DNA of 64,000 nucleotides, taken from the NCBI RefSeq assembly GCF_030268685.1, contig NZ_BSRQ01000004.1:124001-188000 (forward strand), read 5' to 3'. The translations under genes were made by a program, and so were the position numbers. This DNA comes from Microtetraspora sp. NBRC 13810. GTDB lineage: Bacteria > Actinomycetota > Actinomycetes > Streptosporangiales > Streptosporangiaceae. Below are positions 33,068-42,327 of this stretch, one piece after another (the stretch's first letter is position 1; each line of letters opens with the position of its first letter). The notes under the pieces were generated by a model, which was not told where the DNA came from, did not search any database, and was given only the letters and a program-made list of their open reading frames with translations.

Positions 33068-34981
33068 CTACAGGTGGGCCGAGCGCAGGGCGTGCAGGCG
33101 CAGGGCGAGCTGGATCTCCAGGGCGCGTTCGGAGTCCTGCCAGCCCTCGCCGAGGAGGCGGCCGACCCGGTCAAGCCGCTGGATGACCGTGTTGACGTGG
33201 ATGTGCATCTGCTCGGCCGTCCTGGACTGACTGCATCCTGTGGTGAAGTAGGTGCGCAGGGTCTGGATGAGGGCGGTGCGGCGGCGGCTGTCGTAGTCGA
33301 GCACCGGTCCGATCACCTGGGTCACGAACGCGGACACGTCGCGCCGGTCGCTGATGAGCAGGCCGACGAAGCCCAGTTCTCCGGCGCCCGCGCCCTCGCC
33401 GGTGCGGCCCAGCGCCTGGAGGGCGTCGGCGCACCTGCGCGCCTCCTCGAACGCGGCGGGGATGCCCTCGGGGCCGACCGGTCCCGCCGCGCCGGCCGTG
33501 GCGACGCTGCCGAGGCCGGAGGTCAGCTCCTTGGCCACCTGGCGGGCGGCCAGGCCCGGCTGGTCTCCCGGGAGCATGAGGACGATCTCCGCGCCCCGGG
33601 AGGCGGCCAGGCCGTGGTTGGCCGCGGCGTGCGAGGCGGCCCAGAACGCGGCCCGCCGCCGGTGGCCCTCGTCGTCGGCGTCGATCCGGCCCACGACCAC
33701 CACGTGCGGCGCCTCGACGTCCACGCCGAGCCGCCTGGCGCGGCGGGCCAGGCCGTCGGCGTCGGCGACCCGGCCGGCGATGATGTCGTCGAGGAGCTCG
33801 CCGCGCACCCGGGCCTCGGTGTCGGTGACGCTGCGCTGGAACAGCAGGAGCAGCGCGGTGACGAGCGCGGCGCGTTCCAGGATGCGCTGGTCGGTGGCGG
33901 TCACGTCGGCGCGGGTGCGCAGGACCAGCGTGCCGAGGGTCTCGGTGCCGGTGGCGACGGAGGTGACCCACAGGTCGCCGCGCTGGACGCAGCGGCCGAG
34001 CACCCTGGAGGAGGCGACGGCCCTGCCGACCTCGGCGTCGTCCAGGTCGCCGATCGCGCCGACGTCGGCGAGGCGGCGGCCGTCGGCGTCCAGCACGAGG
34101 AGCGCGCCGCCGAGCACGTCGGTGACCACGGCCGCCACGTCGGCCACGCCGCCGCCGCGCACCACGACGTCGGTCATCCGGTCATGGGCCTGCGCCGCGC
34201 GCTCGACGTCGGCGCTGTGCGCCCGGATGAACTCGTTGGCCTGGCTCAGCTCCTCCAGCGCGGTGCGGGTCTCCTGGAGCAGCCTGGCGTTGTCGATGGC
34301 GATGGCGGCGTGCGCGGCGAGCGAGCACAGCAGCGCCACCTCCTCCTGGGCGAACGGCCGGGGGCTGCGGTCGGCGGCGAACAGCACCCCGATGACCTGG
34401 CCGCCGAGCAGCATGGGCACGCCGATGATGCCGACCAGGCCCTCTTCCCGCACCGCGACGTCGATCCCGTTCAGGTGCTGGAACCGCTCGTCGTTGAAGT
34501 AGTCGGCGGTCGCGTACGGCACGCCGCTCTGCGCGACCAGCCCGCCGAGGCCGGCGCCCATCGGCAGCCGCAGCCGCTGGAAGGCCGCCGACACCGACCC
34601 GTCGGTCACCCGCATATAGGTGTCGCCCCGCTCGCCGTCGTGCAGGGTCATGTAGGACAGGTCGGTGTTGAGGAGCTGGCGGGCGCGGCGCACGATCGCG
34701 TCGAGCACCGCGTCCACGTCGCGCAGGGCGGCGAGGTCGCCCGCGGTGTCGAACAGCGCGGACAGCTCCGCCTCTCGCCGTGCGCGGTGCCGCAGCAGGG
34801 AGCGGACCTGGAGGGCGACCAGCTTGCGGCGTTCGAGGTCCTCGATCGCCTCGCGGCTCGCCCCGGCCGCCCTGGCCTCGATCAGCGGTCCCTCGAACTC
34901 GACCGGGGAAGCCTCGCGGGCCAGGAGTTCCAGGAACGGCTCGGACGTCCTGCGGCCCGCGCCTGCTACTGGGCGGTCCAT
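33068..34981 (-). CDS. PucR/CdaR-type regulator with GAF domain
   Basis: A 637-residue regulator: a short N-terminal region, a GAF domain (about residues 85-230, with MGAGLGGLVAQSGVPYAT and GVPMLLGGQVIGVLFAADR), a coiled linker, a second sensory segment, a CdaR GGDEF-like domain, and the PucR helix-turn-helix at the end (LRTYFTTGCSQSRTAEQMHI, HVNTVIQRLDRVGRLLG). Such proteins control catabolic genes in response to small molecules. ATG 34981 overlaps the end of the 3-hydroxybutyrate dehydrogenase gene by 16 bases, so it is the last gene of the liv-dehydrogenase block. Confidence 0.88.
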   Translation of the reverse strand: MDRPVAGAGRRTSEPFLELLAREASPVEFEGPLIEARAAGASREAIEDLERRKLVALQVRSLLRHRARREAELSALFDTAGDLAALRDVDAVLDAIVRRARQLLNTDLSYMTLHDGERGDTYMRVTDGSVSAAFQRLRLPMGAGLGGLVAQSGVPYATADYFNDERFQHLNGIDVAVREEGLVGIIGVPMLLGGQVIGVLFAADRSPRPFAQEEVALLCSLAAHAAIAIDNARLLQETRTALEELSQANEFIRAHSADVERAAQAHDRMTDVVVRGGGVADVAAVVTDVLGGALLVLDADGRRLADVGAIGDLDDAEVGRAVASSRVLGRCVQRGDLWVTSVATGTETLGTLVLRTRADVTATDQRILERAALVTALLLLFQRSVTDTEARVRGELLDDIIAGRVADADGLARRARRLGVDVEAPHVVVVGRIDADDEGHRRRAAFWAASHAAANHGLAASRGAEIVLMLPGDQPGLAARQVAKELTSGLGSVATAGAAGPVGPEGIPAAFEEARRCADALQALGRTGEGAGAGELGFVGLLISDRRDVSAFVTQVIGPVLDYDSRRRTALIQTLRTYFTTGCSQSRTAEQMHIHVNTVIQRLDRVGRLLGEGWQDSERALEIQLALRLHALRSAHL

Positions 34982-35745
34982 CCGCCGTCGATCGTCAGCG
35001 AGGCGCCGGTCACCATCGAAGCCTGCTCGGTGCACAGGAAGGCGACGACCTCGGCCACCTCCTCCGGCTCTATCAGACGTTTCACCGCGGAACGGGTCAA
35101 CATTACCCGTTCCACGACTTCGTCCGGCGGCAGGTCGTGGGCCTTCGCCTGGTCGGCGATCTGGCCCTCCACCAGCGGCGTGCGCACGTAGGCCGGGCTC
35201 ACGCAGTTGGACGTGACACCGTACGGCGCGCCCTCCACGGCGATCACCTTCGACAGGCCCTCCAGGCCGTGCTTGGCCGTGACGTAGGCCGACTTGAAGG
35301 GCGAGGCGCGCAGCCCGTGCACCGAGGAGATGTTGACGATCCGGCCCCAGCCCCGCTCGTACATGCCGGGCAGGGCGCGCTGGGTGAGGCGGAAGGGCGC
35401 CTCCACCATGACGGCGAGAATCCGGCTGAACAGCTCGGGCGGGAACTCGGTCAGCGGGGCCACGTGCTGCAGGCCGGCGTTGTTCACCAGGATGTCGACC
35501 GAGCAGTCGAGCCGGTCGATCGCGGCCGGGTCGGCGAGGTCCGCCGCCTGCGCGATGCCGCCGATCTCCCGGGCGACCTCCTCGGCCGCGTCCCGGTGCA
35601 GGTCGGCGATCACCACCTCGGCGCCGGCCGCGGCCAGCCGCTGGGCGCAGGCCCGGCCGATGCCGCGGGCGCCGCCGGTCACCAGCGCCCGCCTGCCGGT
35701 CAGGTCGAGGTCCGGCACGGCGCGCACGGCCGTCTGCTTCGTCAT
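34966..35745 (-). CDS. bdhA: 3-Hydroxybutyrate dehydrogenase (SDR family)
   Basis: A 259-residue classical SDR that oxidises (R)-3-hydroxybutyrate to acetoacetate with NAD. Cofactor motif TGGARGIGRACAQRL; NNAGLQHVAPLTEFP, LPGMYERGWGRIVNISSVHG, SPFKSAYVTAKHG (Tyr-x3-Lys) and the C-terminal SLTIDGGWTAQ are all diagnostic of this enzyme. ATG 35745 has GTGGTGG 5 bases upstream; GTG 35757 is an alternative. It follows livM by 82 bases on the same strand. Confidence 0.9.
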   Translation of the reverse strand: MTKQTAVRAVPDLDLTGRRALVTGGARGIGRACAQRLAAAGAEVVIADLHRDAAEEVAREIGGIAQAADLADPAAIDRLDCSVDILVNNAGLQHVAPLTEFPPELFSRILAVMVEAPFRLTQRALPGMYERGWGRIVNISSVHGLRASPFKSAYVTAKHGLEGLSKVIAVEGAPYGVTSNCVSPAYVRTPLVEGQIADQAKAHDLPPDEVVERVMLTRSAVKRLIEPEEVAEVVAFLCTEQASMVTGASLTIDGGWTAQ

Positions 35746-35827
35746 TTCTGCCACCACTTGGCCCCCCTGGGCACATTCGACGTGAGACTCGGCACAGACA
35801 CAGGAGACACGGGAGACGCCGGAAGGA

Positions 35828-36859
35828 TCACCGGCCGGCCCGTTCCACGGGCGCGGCGGGCGTGCCCGCCTCGGCGGACGCGTCCGGCTCGGGATCCTCC
35901 CCGGACGGCCGGGCCTCCCGGCGGCGCAGCGCGTCGCGCGCCGTCCCCCAGATGCCCTTGCGGAAGAGCAGCACCATGACGACGAAGATGGCGCCGGTCA
36001 CCAGCCCGATCTCCTCGAAGCCGGCGGTGGCGAGATAGTCGTTGAGCTCCACGACCAGGGCCGCGCCGATGACGCTGCCCCACAGCGTGCCGATGCCGCC
36101 GAGCACCACCATCATGATCACGTTTCCGGAGGTGGTCCAGTTCACCTCCTGGAGCGAGGAGAAGCCGTGGCTGATCGCGAACAGGCCGCCGGCCAGGCCG
36201 GACAGCGCGGCGGACAGGACGAAGACCAGCAGCTTGTACCGGTCCACCGGGTAGCCGAGCGCGCGGGCGCGGGCCGGGTTGTCGCGGATCGCGGTCAGCA
36301 CCCGGCCGAACGGCGAGTGCACGATGCGCCAGGCGGCGAGGAGTCCCAGCAGGATCAGCGGAAGCGCGAAATAGTAGAAGTAGAACGGATCGGACAGGTC
36401 CAGGCCGAAGAACTCCCGGGGGATGCCCTGGAGCCCGTTCTCGCCGCCGGTGACGTCACGCCACTGGTTGACGACGAAGTAGACCATCTGGGCGAAGGCC
36501 AGGGTGACCATCGCGAAGTAGATGCCGCTGCGCCGTACGGACAGGTAGCCGATGGGCAGGGCGAGCAGGGCCGCGCCCGCGGCGCCGCCGAGGACGGCGA
36601 CCGGGAAGGGCAGGCCGGTGTTCAGCGCGATCAGGCCGGAGATGTAGGCGGCGCCGCCCCAGAAGGCGGCGTGCCCGAAGGAGAGCAGGCCGGTGTAACC
36701 GAGCAGCAGGTCCACGGCGACCGCGAACAGCGCCCAGCAGGCGATGTCCAGGGCGACCGGCGGATAGATCAGCCAGGGCAGCGACAGCGCCGCCACCAGG
36801 CCGACGACCAGCAGGACGAGCCGGTTCCTGCGGCCGGACGCCAGGGCCGGGCGGGTCAT
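35828..36859 (-). CDS. livM: Branched-chain-type ABC importer permease LivM
   Basis: A 343-residue membrane protein of the LivM type: LLLGYTGLLSFGHAAFWGGA and TLAFAQMVYFVVNQWRDVTG are family motifs, and the EAA-like region AIRDNPARARALGYPVDRYK couples to the ATPases. The C-terminal 35 residues are charged and variable. The start overlaps the livH stop by 4 bases (ATGA). The family transports branched-chain amino acids but also urea, amides and organic acids; here the neighbouring dehydrogenase hints at a hydroxy acid. Confidence 0.92.
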   Translation of the reverse strand: MTRPALASGRRNRLVLLVVGLVAALSLPWLIYPPVALDIACWALFAVAVDLLLGYTGLLSFGHAAFWGGAAYISGLIALNTGLPFPVAVLGGAAGAALLALPIGYLSVRRSGIYFAMVTLAFAQMVYFVVNQWRDVTGGENGLQGIPREFFGLDLSDPFYFYYFALPLILLGLLAAWRIVHSPFGRVLTAIRDNPARARALGYPVDRYKLLVFVLSAALSGLAGGLFAISHGFSSLQEVNWTTSGNVIMMVVLGGIGTLWGSVIGAALVVELNDYLATAGFEEIGLVTGAIFVVMVLLFRKGIWGTARDALRRREARPSGEDPEPDASAEAGTPAAPVERAGR

Positions 36860-37719
36860 GACAGCGCCTCCTCACGTCCGAACAGACCGGCCGGCCGCCA
36901 CAGCAGCACGACGGCCATCAGGATGAACACCAGGGTCTGGGAGAGGGCGGGCACGTAGAGGTTGCCGATCGCGGCGATGAGCCCGATCGCGAAGCCCGCG
37001 GCGACCGAGCCGAAGATCGACCCCAGGCCGCCGATCACCACGACCGCGAACACCGTGATGATCAGGTCGGCGCCCATGAGCGGGTTGACCGCGCGCATCG
37101 GGGCGGCCAGCACCCCGGCGAGACCGGCCAGCGCGACGCCGAACCCGAACACCGGGGCCACCCAGCGGCCGACGTCGATGCCGAGCGAACGGGTGAGCTC
37201 GGGCCGCTCGGTGGCCGCCCGGACGATCACGCCCACCCTGGTCCGGGCGAGCACGGCCCACACGGCCACGCACACCGCGACCGAGACGGCGAGCACGAAC
37301 ACCTGGTAGGCCGGGTAGGTGAACGGGCCCAGGTCGATCGTGCCGGTGAGCCCGGCGGGCTGCGGGTAGGGCTGGGACTGCACGCCGTACCTGCTGCGGA
37401 CGAGGTCCTGCAGGATGAGGGTGAGCCCGAAGGTGAGCAGGAAGTTGTAGAGCGGGTCCAGGTCGGCCAGGCGGCGGATGAGCAGGCGTTCCAGCACGAT
37501 CCCCAGGACGGCGAGCACGGCGGGGACCAGCACGAGCGCCAGCCAGAAGCTCACGCCCCACTCGCTGAGCATGATGTAGGCGCCGAACGCGCCGAGCATG
37601 TAGAAGGCGCCGTGGGCGAAGTTGACCACGCGCAGCATGCCGAAGATGACGGCGAGGCCCAGGGCGAGCAGGGCGTAGAACGCTCCGCCCACGAGGCCGT
37701 TGAATGCCTGTTGCAGCAC
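36856..37719 (-). CDS. livH: Branched-chain-type ABC importer permease LivH
   Basis: A 287-residue permease with LivH motifs FNGLVGGAFYALLALGLAVI, FGMLRVVNFAHGAFYMLGA and the coupling segment RAATERPELTRSLGIDV. GGAGG sits 5 bases before GTG 37719; the GTG two codons upstream (37725) overlaps that ribosome-binding site and is less likely. It pairs with LivM as a heterodimer in the membrane and follows livK by 73 bases. Confidence 0.92.
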   Translation of the reverse strand: MLQQAFNGLVGGAFYALLALGLAVIFGMLRVVNFAHGAFYMLGAFGAYIMLSEWGVSFWLALVLVPAVLAVLGIVLERLLIRRLADLDPLYNFLLTFGLTLILQDLVRSRYGVQSQPYPQPAGLTGTIDLGPFTYPAYQVFVLAVSVAVCVAVWAVLARTRVGVIVRAATERPELTRSLGIDVGRWVAPVFGFGVALAGLAGVLAAPMRAVNPLMGADLIITVFAVVVIGGLGSIFGSVAAGFAIGLIAAIGNLYVPALSQTLVFILMAVVLLWRPAGLFGREEALS

Positions 37720-37792
37720 GTTCACCTCCGGAGAGGATGGGAAGGGGTGGACGGGTCACAGCCGGGGCCGGTCCGGCCGTGCCCGGGCGGGG

Positions 37793-39040
37793 TCAGAACT
37801 TGCAGGTGTTCTGCGACAGCGGCTTGAACGCCTCGGCCGCCGGGATCGTCTTGATGATCTTCTCGTAGTCCCACGGCTCCGCGACGTCCTTGGCCGGCTT
37901 GACCTCGGCCAGGTAGACGTCGTGGATCATGCGGTGGTCCGCGGCGCGCACCTCGCCGTTCTTGGCGAAGACGTCCTCGAACTTGTAGTTCTCCAGCGCC
38001 TTGACGATCTCGTCGGAGTTGTCGGTGCCGGTGCGCTGCACGGCCTCCAGGTACTGCAGGGCGGCGGAGTAGTTGGCCGCGTGCGCGAAGGAGGGCCGGG
38101 TGCCGGTGCGCTGCTGGAACTTGTCGGCCCAGGCGCGGTTGGCCGGGTCCGCGTTCCAGTACCAGGCGTCGGTGAACGTGGTGCCGGCCAGGGCGTCCGG
38201 GCCGAGGGAGTGGATGTCGGTGATGAACATCAGCCCGACGGCCAGCCCGATGCCCTTGTCGCGCAGCTTGTACTCGTTGTACTGCTTGACGAGGTTGACC
38301 AGGTCACCGCCGGCCTGCATGGTGCCCAGCACCGCCGGCTTCGGGCTCAGCCCCGGCGCCTTGATCAGGAAGGTGGAGAAGTTGTCGTTGGGGAACGGCG
38401 TGGGGTCGCTGGCCACGATGTTGCCGCCGGCCCCCTTGATGGCGGTGGAGAAGCTCTTCTCCATGTCCTGGCCGAAGGCGTAGTCCGGGTAGACGATGTA
38501 CCAGTCCTTGGCGCCTTCCTTGGTCACGGTGTCCCCCGTGCCCTGGGCCAGCATGTAGGTGTCGTAGGCCCAGTGGAAGGTGTACTTGTTGCACTGGGCG
38601 CCGGTGAGTTCGGTGGTGGCCGCGCCTATGTTGATGTAGAGCTTCTTCTTCGCCTTGGCGACGTTGGCCACCGCGAGCGCGGCCGAGGAGGTCGGCACGT
38701 CCAGGATGACGTCCGCCTTCTGCCGGTCGTACAGCTCCTGGGCCTTGGAGTTGGCGATGTTCGGCTTGTTCTGGTGGTCGGCCGACACGACGTCGATCTT
38801 CTGTACGACGGCCTTGTCGCCGTACTTCGCCTTGAAGTCCTCGATGGCCATCTTGACGGCCTCGACGCTGTTCTTGCCGGACAGGTCGGCGTAGATCGCG
38901 GACTGGTCGTTGAGCACCGCGAGGGTGATGCCGTCGTCGCTGAACTTGCCCCCGCCGCCGCCGGGGCCGCCGCCGCAGCCGGCGGCGAGCAGGATCGCCG
39001 ACACGGACAGTGCGGCGGCCTTTGTGACGCGGTGTGTCAT
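37793..39040 (-). CDS. livK: Substrate-binding lipoprotein LivK-type
   Basis: A 415-residue periplasmic-binding-protein-like receptor. The lipoprotein signal peptide ends in LLAAGCGGG, so Cys about 22 is lipidated and the protein is anchored outside the membrane. The type I fold is visible in GITLAVLNDQSAIYADLSG, DVPTSSAALAVANVAKAKKK, YVVYPDYAFG-like WYIVYPDYAFGQDMEKSF and TFTDAWYWNADPANRAW. This subgroup (with ADHQNKPNIA and HDVYLAEVKP) is common in actinobacteria and its ligand is not well known. Placed between livF and livH in the operon. Confidence 0.92.
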   Translation of the reverse strand: MTHRVTKAAALSVSAILLAAGCGGGPGGGGGKFSDDGITLAVLNDQSAIYADLSGKNSVEAVKMAIEDFKAKYGDKAVVQKIDVVSADHQNKPNIANSKAQELYDRQKADVILDVPTSSAALAVANVAKAKKKLYINIGAATTELTGAQCNKYTFHWAYDTYMLAQGTGDTVTKEGAKDWYIVYPDYAFGQDMEKSFSTAIKGAGGNIVASDPTPFPNDNFSTFLIKAPGLSPKPAVLGTMQAGGDLVNLVKQYNEYKLRDKGIGLAVGLMFITDIHSLGPDALAGTTFTDAWYWNADPANRAWADKFQQRTGTRPSFAHAANYSAALQYLEAVQRTGTDNSDEIVKALENYKFEDVFAKNGEVRAADHRMIHDVYLAEVKPAKDVAEPWDYEKIIKTIPAAEAFKPLSQNTCKF

Positions 39041-39059
39041 TTCCGTCTCCTTGGGGGGT

Positions 39060-39767
39060 TCAGATTCCGAGGTATGCGAGGAGCTCGTGCTCGCGGGACT
39101 TGACCTCCGCGTTGCCGAGCGATTCGACGATGCGGCCTTCGGCGATCAGGTAGTGCCGGTCGGCCACGGAGGACGCGAAGTGCACGTTCTGCTCGATGAG
39201 CAGGACCGTCACGCCCTGGGCCTTGACGGCGCGCAGGATGTCGCCGATCTGCTGCACGATCAGCGGGGACAGCCCCTCGGTCGGCTCGTCGCACAGCAGC
39301 AGCCGGGCCCCCATCCGCAGCACCCGGGCCAGCGCGAGCATCTGCTGCTCGCCGCCGGACAGCTTGGTGCCGGGGAACCTGCGGCGTTCGCGCAGCTGGG
39401 GGAAGGTCTCGTAGACCTTGGCCAGGGACCACGGGTCGGGGCCGACGCGCGGCGGGAGGGTCAGGTTCTCCTCCACGCTGAGCGTGGCGTAGATGCCGCG
39501 GTCGTCGGGCACGTAGCCGAGTCCCGCCCTGGCCCTGCGGTGCGCGGGCAGGGCGGCGATGCCCGCGTCGAGGAAGGTGACGTCCCCGCTGACCCGCAGG
39601 CCGGAGCCGCCCAGGCCCATCACGCTGCGCAGCAGGGTCGTCTTGCCGGCGCCGTTGCGGCCGACCAGCGTGACCACCTCGCCGGCGGCCACCTCGATGG
39701 AGACGTCGTCCAGCGCCCTGGCCTCTCCGTACCAGGCGGACAGGCCGTCAATGCGGAGCATCGGCAT
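39060..39767 (-). CDS. livF: ABC importer ATPase LivF
   Basis: A 235-residue ATPase: Walker A LVGRNGAGKTTLLRSVMGLG, Q-loop region GLGYVPDDRGIYATLSVEEN, signature KLSGGEQQMLALARVL, Walker B LLLCDEPTEGLSP and switch His in LLIEQNVHFA. These are the LivF versions. The start overlaps the livG end by 20 bases; ATG 39761 is an alternative to 39767. Confidence 0.93.
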   Translation of the reverse strand: MPMLRIDGLSAWYGEARALDDVSIEVAAGEVVTLVGRNGAGKTTLLRSVMGLGGSGLRVSGDVTFLDAGIAALPAHRRARAGLGYVPDDRGIYATLSVEENLTLPPRVGPDPWSLAKVYETFPQLRERRRFPGTKLSGGEQQMLALARVLRMGARLLLCDEPTEGLSPLIVQQIGDILRAVKAQGVTVLLIEQNVHFASSVADRHYLIAEGRIVESLGNAEVKSREHELLAYLGI

Positions 39768-40512
39768 CTCCCAGGTAAGCGTTGATCACTCGGGGGTCCC
39801 GCCGCACCTCGGCGTACGGGCCTTCGACCAGCACCTGGCCGAACTGCAGCACGGTGACCCGGTCGGCGAGCCTGGACACCACGCTCATGTTGTGCTCGAC
39901 CAGCACGACCGTGCGGCCGGCGCGCACGCTCCGCACCAGCTCGACCGTGCGGTCGATGTCCTCCACGCCCATGCCCGCGGTCGGCTCGTCCAGCAGCAGC
40001 ACCTTGGGGTCAAGGGCCAGCGCCAGCGCGAGCTCCAGGGCCCGTTTGCGGCCGTAGGCCAGCGATCCGGCGGGCACCTCGGCGTAGCCGGCGAGCCCGA
40101 CCCGGTCCAGCAGCTCCATCGCACGGTCCCGCTTGGCGGCCAGCAGCCGGTCCGAGCGCCAGAAGCGCCAGCCGAGCCCGGTGCCGGAGGCCAGTGCCAG
40201 CTCCACGTGCTCGCGCGGGGTCATCTGCGCGAAGAGGCTGGTGATCTGGAAGGACCGCGCCACGCCCAGCCGCGCCACCTGCTCCGGCGGCTTGCCGGTC
40301 AGGTCGCGGTCGCCGAGCGTGATCCGTCCCGCGGTGGGTTTCAGGAACCCGGTCAGCAGGTTGAACAGCGTCGTCTTGCCCGCGCCGTTCGGCCCGACGA
40401 GCGCGTGCACGCTGCCCTCGGCGACATCGAGATCGACACCGTCGACGGCGCGAAAGCCCCGGAACTCCTTGGCCAGTCCCCGGGCCGACAGGATCGGCGT
40501 CAACGCCGTCAT
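39748..40512 (-). CDS. livG: ABC importer ATPase LivG
   Basis: A 254-residue ATPase: Walker A ALVGPNGAGKTTLFNLLTGF, GVARSFQITSLFAQMTPREH, the signature region here is SLAYGRKRALELALALAL (LivG has a weak LSGG), Walker B VLLLDEPTAGM and switch His in VLVEHNMSVV. GGAGG lies 5 bases before ATG 40512, so the shorter start is chosen. It is the first gene of the liv operon, whose promoter must lie in 40513-40860. Confidence 0.93.
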   Translation of the reverse strand: MTALTPILSARGLAKEFRGFRAVDGVDLDVAEGSVHALVGPNGAGKTTLFNLLTGFLKPTAGRITLGDRDLTGKPPEQVARLGVARSFQITSLFAQMTPREHVELALASGTGLGWRFWRSDRLLAAKRDRAMELLDRVGLAGYAEVPAGSLAYGRKRALELALALALDPKVLLLDEPTAGMGVEDIDRTVELVRSVRAGRTVVLVEHNMSVVSRLADRVTVLQFGQVLVEGPYAEVRRDPRVINAYLGDADAPH

Positions 40513-40860
40513 GCACCCCTCCTTCACCATCTCGGGTCCGCGCCGGCCCAGCGCTCACGCCAGGCCGCCGTGCCCGGGAACGATAGGTCGTCCGCAGATC
40601 GCGAACTATGTGTCCCGGCCACACATTCCGACGGCCGCATAGGAGTGTGACCCACACCACTCGTCCGGCCGCCTCGCCGGAAGATACGTGGTCACCACGG
40701 GCGAAGCGCGCGATTCACCGGTAGGACGGGGCCGGGAGGATCAGGCGGCCCACTCCATAATGATCTTGGGAATAGTGTCCGCCGGCTCCATGGTCCGCGC
40801 CGCCACACAGGAGCAGGATGACGCCATTCATGTGACGTGCGTAACACGATGGGAACCTGG
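40513..40860. promoter_or_regulatory. Divergent control region between liv operon and secreted hydrolase
   Basis: 348 bases without a gene. ATGTGT (40608-40613) and ACACAT (40621-40626) are inverse across 7 bases; GTGTG (40645-40649) and CACAC (40653-40657) are inverse across 3. These TGTG/CACA palindromes are candidate sites for the PucR-like regulator of the cluster. No clear -35/-10 pair was fixed. Confidence 0.45.
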
Positions 40861-42231
40861 ATGTCGTCCAAGCGTCATCTGCTGGCCGCCATGACCGCCG
40901 TGGCCGCCGGCGCCGTACTTCTGACCGCGCCCCCGGCCTCCGCCGCCGCGCCCGCAGCCTGTGCCCGGCAGGACCGGATCACGGTGCCCGGGGCCGAGCG
41001 GCAGGTGAGCGCCTGCCTGGCCGACCTGACCACCACCGGAACGGTGGCGAGCGGCCACACCATACCCGCCGACTGGGCGGGCCTGCACCCGGCGAACGCC
41101 GACAGCCCGAGCGGGGTCCCCGGGATCCAGCTCGACGGCTACTTCCCCGACACCTCCACCTTCAACACCCGGCACGGCTGGAACCACGACGCGCAGTTCG
41201 TGATCCGGCTGCCGGAGAAATGGAACGGCGGCCTGATCGTCTCCGGCGCGCCGGGCGTGCGCGGCCAGTACGCCAACGACTTCACCATCTCCGACTGGGT
41301 GCTGGCCAAGGGCTACGCGTTCGCCTCCACCGACAAGGGCAACAGCGGCGCGCAGTTCTACCAGGACGGCAAGACGCCCGGCGACGCCATCGCCGAGTGG
41401 AACGACCGCTTCACCCAGCTCGCCGTGGCCGCGAAGTCCGTGGTCGCCCAGCGGTACGGCAGGCAGCCGGGCCGCACCTACGCCGCCGGCATCTCCAACG
41501 GCGGCTACCTGGTCCGCTGGCAGCTGGAGAACCGCGCCTGGCTGTACGACGGCGGCCTGGACGCCGAGGGCACCCTGTGGCGGGAGAAGGGGCCCAACCT
41601 GCTCACCTACCTGCCCGGCACGCTGCGCGACTACCCGCTCGCGGCCGGCGGCGACCGGGCCGCACGCGACCGCATGGTGGCGGCGGGCTTCCCCGCGGAC
41701 TCGGAGTTCCTGTGGGACTACCACTACAAGACCTACTGGGACCTGACCCAGCGGATCTACCGTGAGGAGGTCGATCCGGCCTTCGACGGCGCGACCGAGG
41801 CGGGCACGCCGTTCTGCGCGCCGGGCACCCCGGCCTGCGACGCCGACTACGACTACGCGGCCCGGCCGCGCTCGGTCGGGAAGGCGGTGTCGAAGATCGC
41901 GCTCACCGGCAGGATCTCCAAGCCGCTGATCACCCTGCACGGCACCCTCGACGTGCTGCTGCCCATCTCGCTCAGCTCCGACCCCTACGCGGCCATGATC
42001 CGGAGCAGGGGCAGGGCGGGCGAGCACCGTTACTACCGGATCGAGGGCGGCACCCACGTGGACGGTCTCTACGACGCCTATCCGGACCGGCTCCGGCCGC
42101 TGCTGCCCTGCTTCCGGGAGGCGTTCGACTCGCTGGACCGCTGGGCCGTCAAGGGCGTCGCGCCCCGGCCGAGCGCGACCCTGCCCCGTCCCGCCTCGGG
42201 CGACCTGGCCAACGCCTGCCCCGAGCTGTAA
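40861..42231 (+). CDS. Secreted alpha/beta hydrolase (tannase/feruloyl esterase or 3HB-oligomer hydrolase type)
   Basis: A 456-residue exported enzyme. The signal peptide MSSKRHLLAAMTAVAAGAVL ends near ASAAAP. The nucleophile elbow is YAAGISNGGYLVRWQLENR with Ser in G-x-S-x-G; the acid is probably in LITLHGTLDVLLPISL and the His in GGTHVDGLYDAYPDR. The CFREAF and CPEL cysteines suggest disulfides. The family includes tannases, feruloyl esterases and hydroxybutyrate-oligomer hydrolases; the last fits the divergent dehydrogenase and importer genes, but this is inference. ATG 40861 is chosen to give a normal signal peptide; ATG 40849 and GTG 40837 are possible. Confidence 0.75.
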   Translation: MSSKRHLLAAMTAVAAGAVLLTAPPASAAAPAACARQDRITVPGAERQVSACLADLTTTGTVASGHTIPADWAGLHPANADSPSGVPGIQLDGYFPDTSTFNTRHGWNHDAQFVIRLPEKWNGGLIVSGAPGVRGQYANDFTISDWVLAKGYAFASTDKGNSGAQFYQDGKTPGDAIAEWNDRFTQLAVAAKSVVAQRYGRQPGRTYAAGISNGGYLVRWQLENRAWLYDGGLDAEGTLWREKGPNLLTYLPGTLRDYPLAAGGDRAARDRMVAAGFPADSEFLWDYHYKTYWDLTQRIYREEVDPAFDGATEAGTPFCAPGTPACDADYDYAARPRSVGKAVSKIALTGRISKPLITLHGTLDVLLPISLSSDPYAAMIRSRGRAGEHRYYRIEGGTHVDGLYDAYPDRLRPLLPCFREAFDSLDRWAVKGVAPRPSATLPRPASGDLANACPEL

Positions 42232-42327
42232 CGGTTCCATCAGGCGGAAGTCGGGTGGCCGCGCCGTCGGGCGGTGCGTGAGAGTCGGCTCACACCATCC
42301 CCCCGATGTCACCAGGAGCTGGGTGCC

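Noticed and set aside
40773-40798. SigR-like promoter before the secreted hydrolase (GGAAT at 40773)
   Set aside because: After 18 bases the sequence reads GGT rather than GTT; kept only as a near miss.
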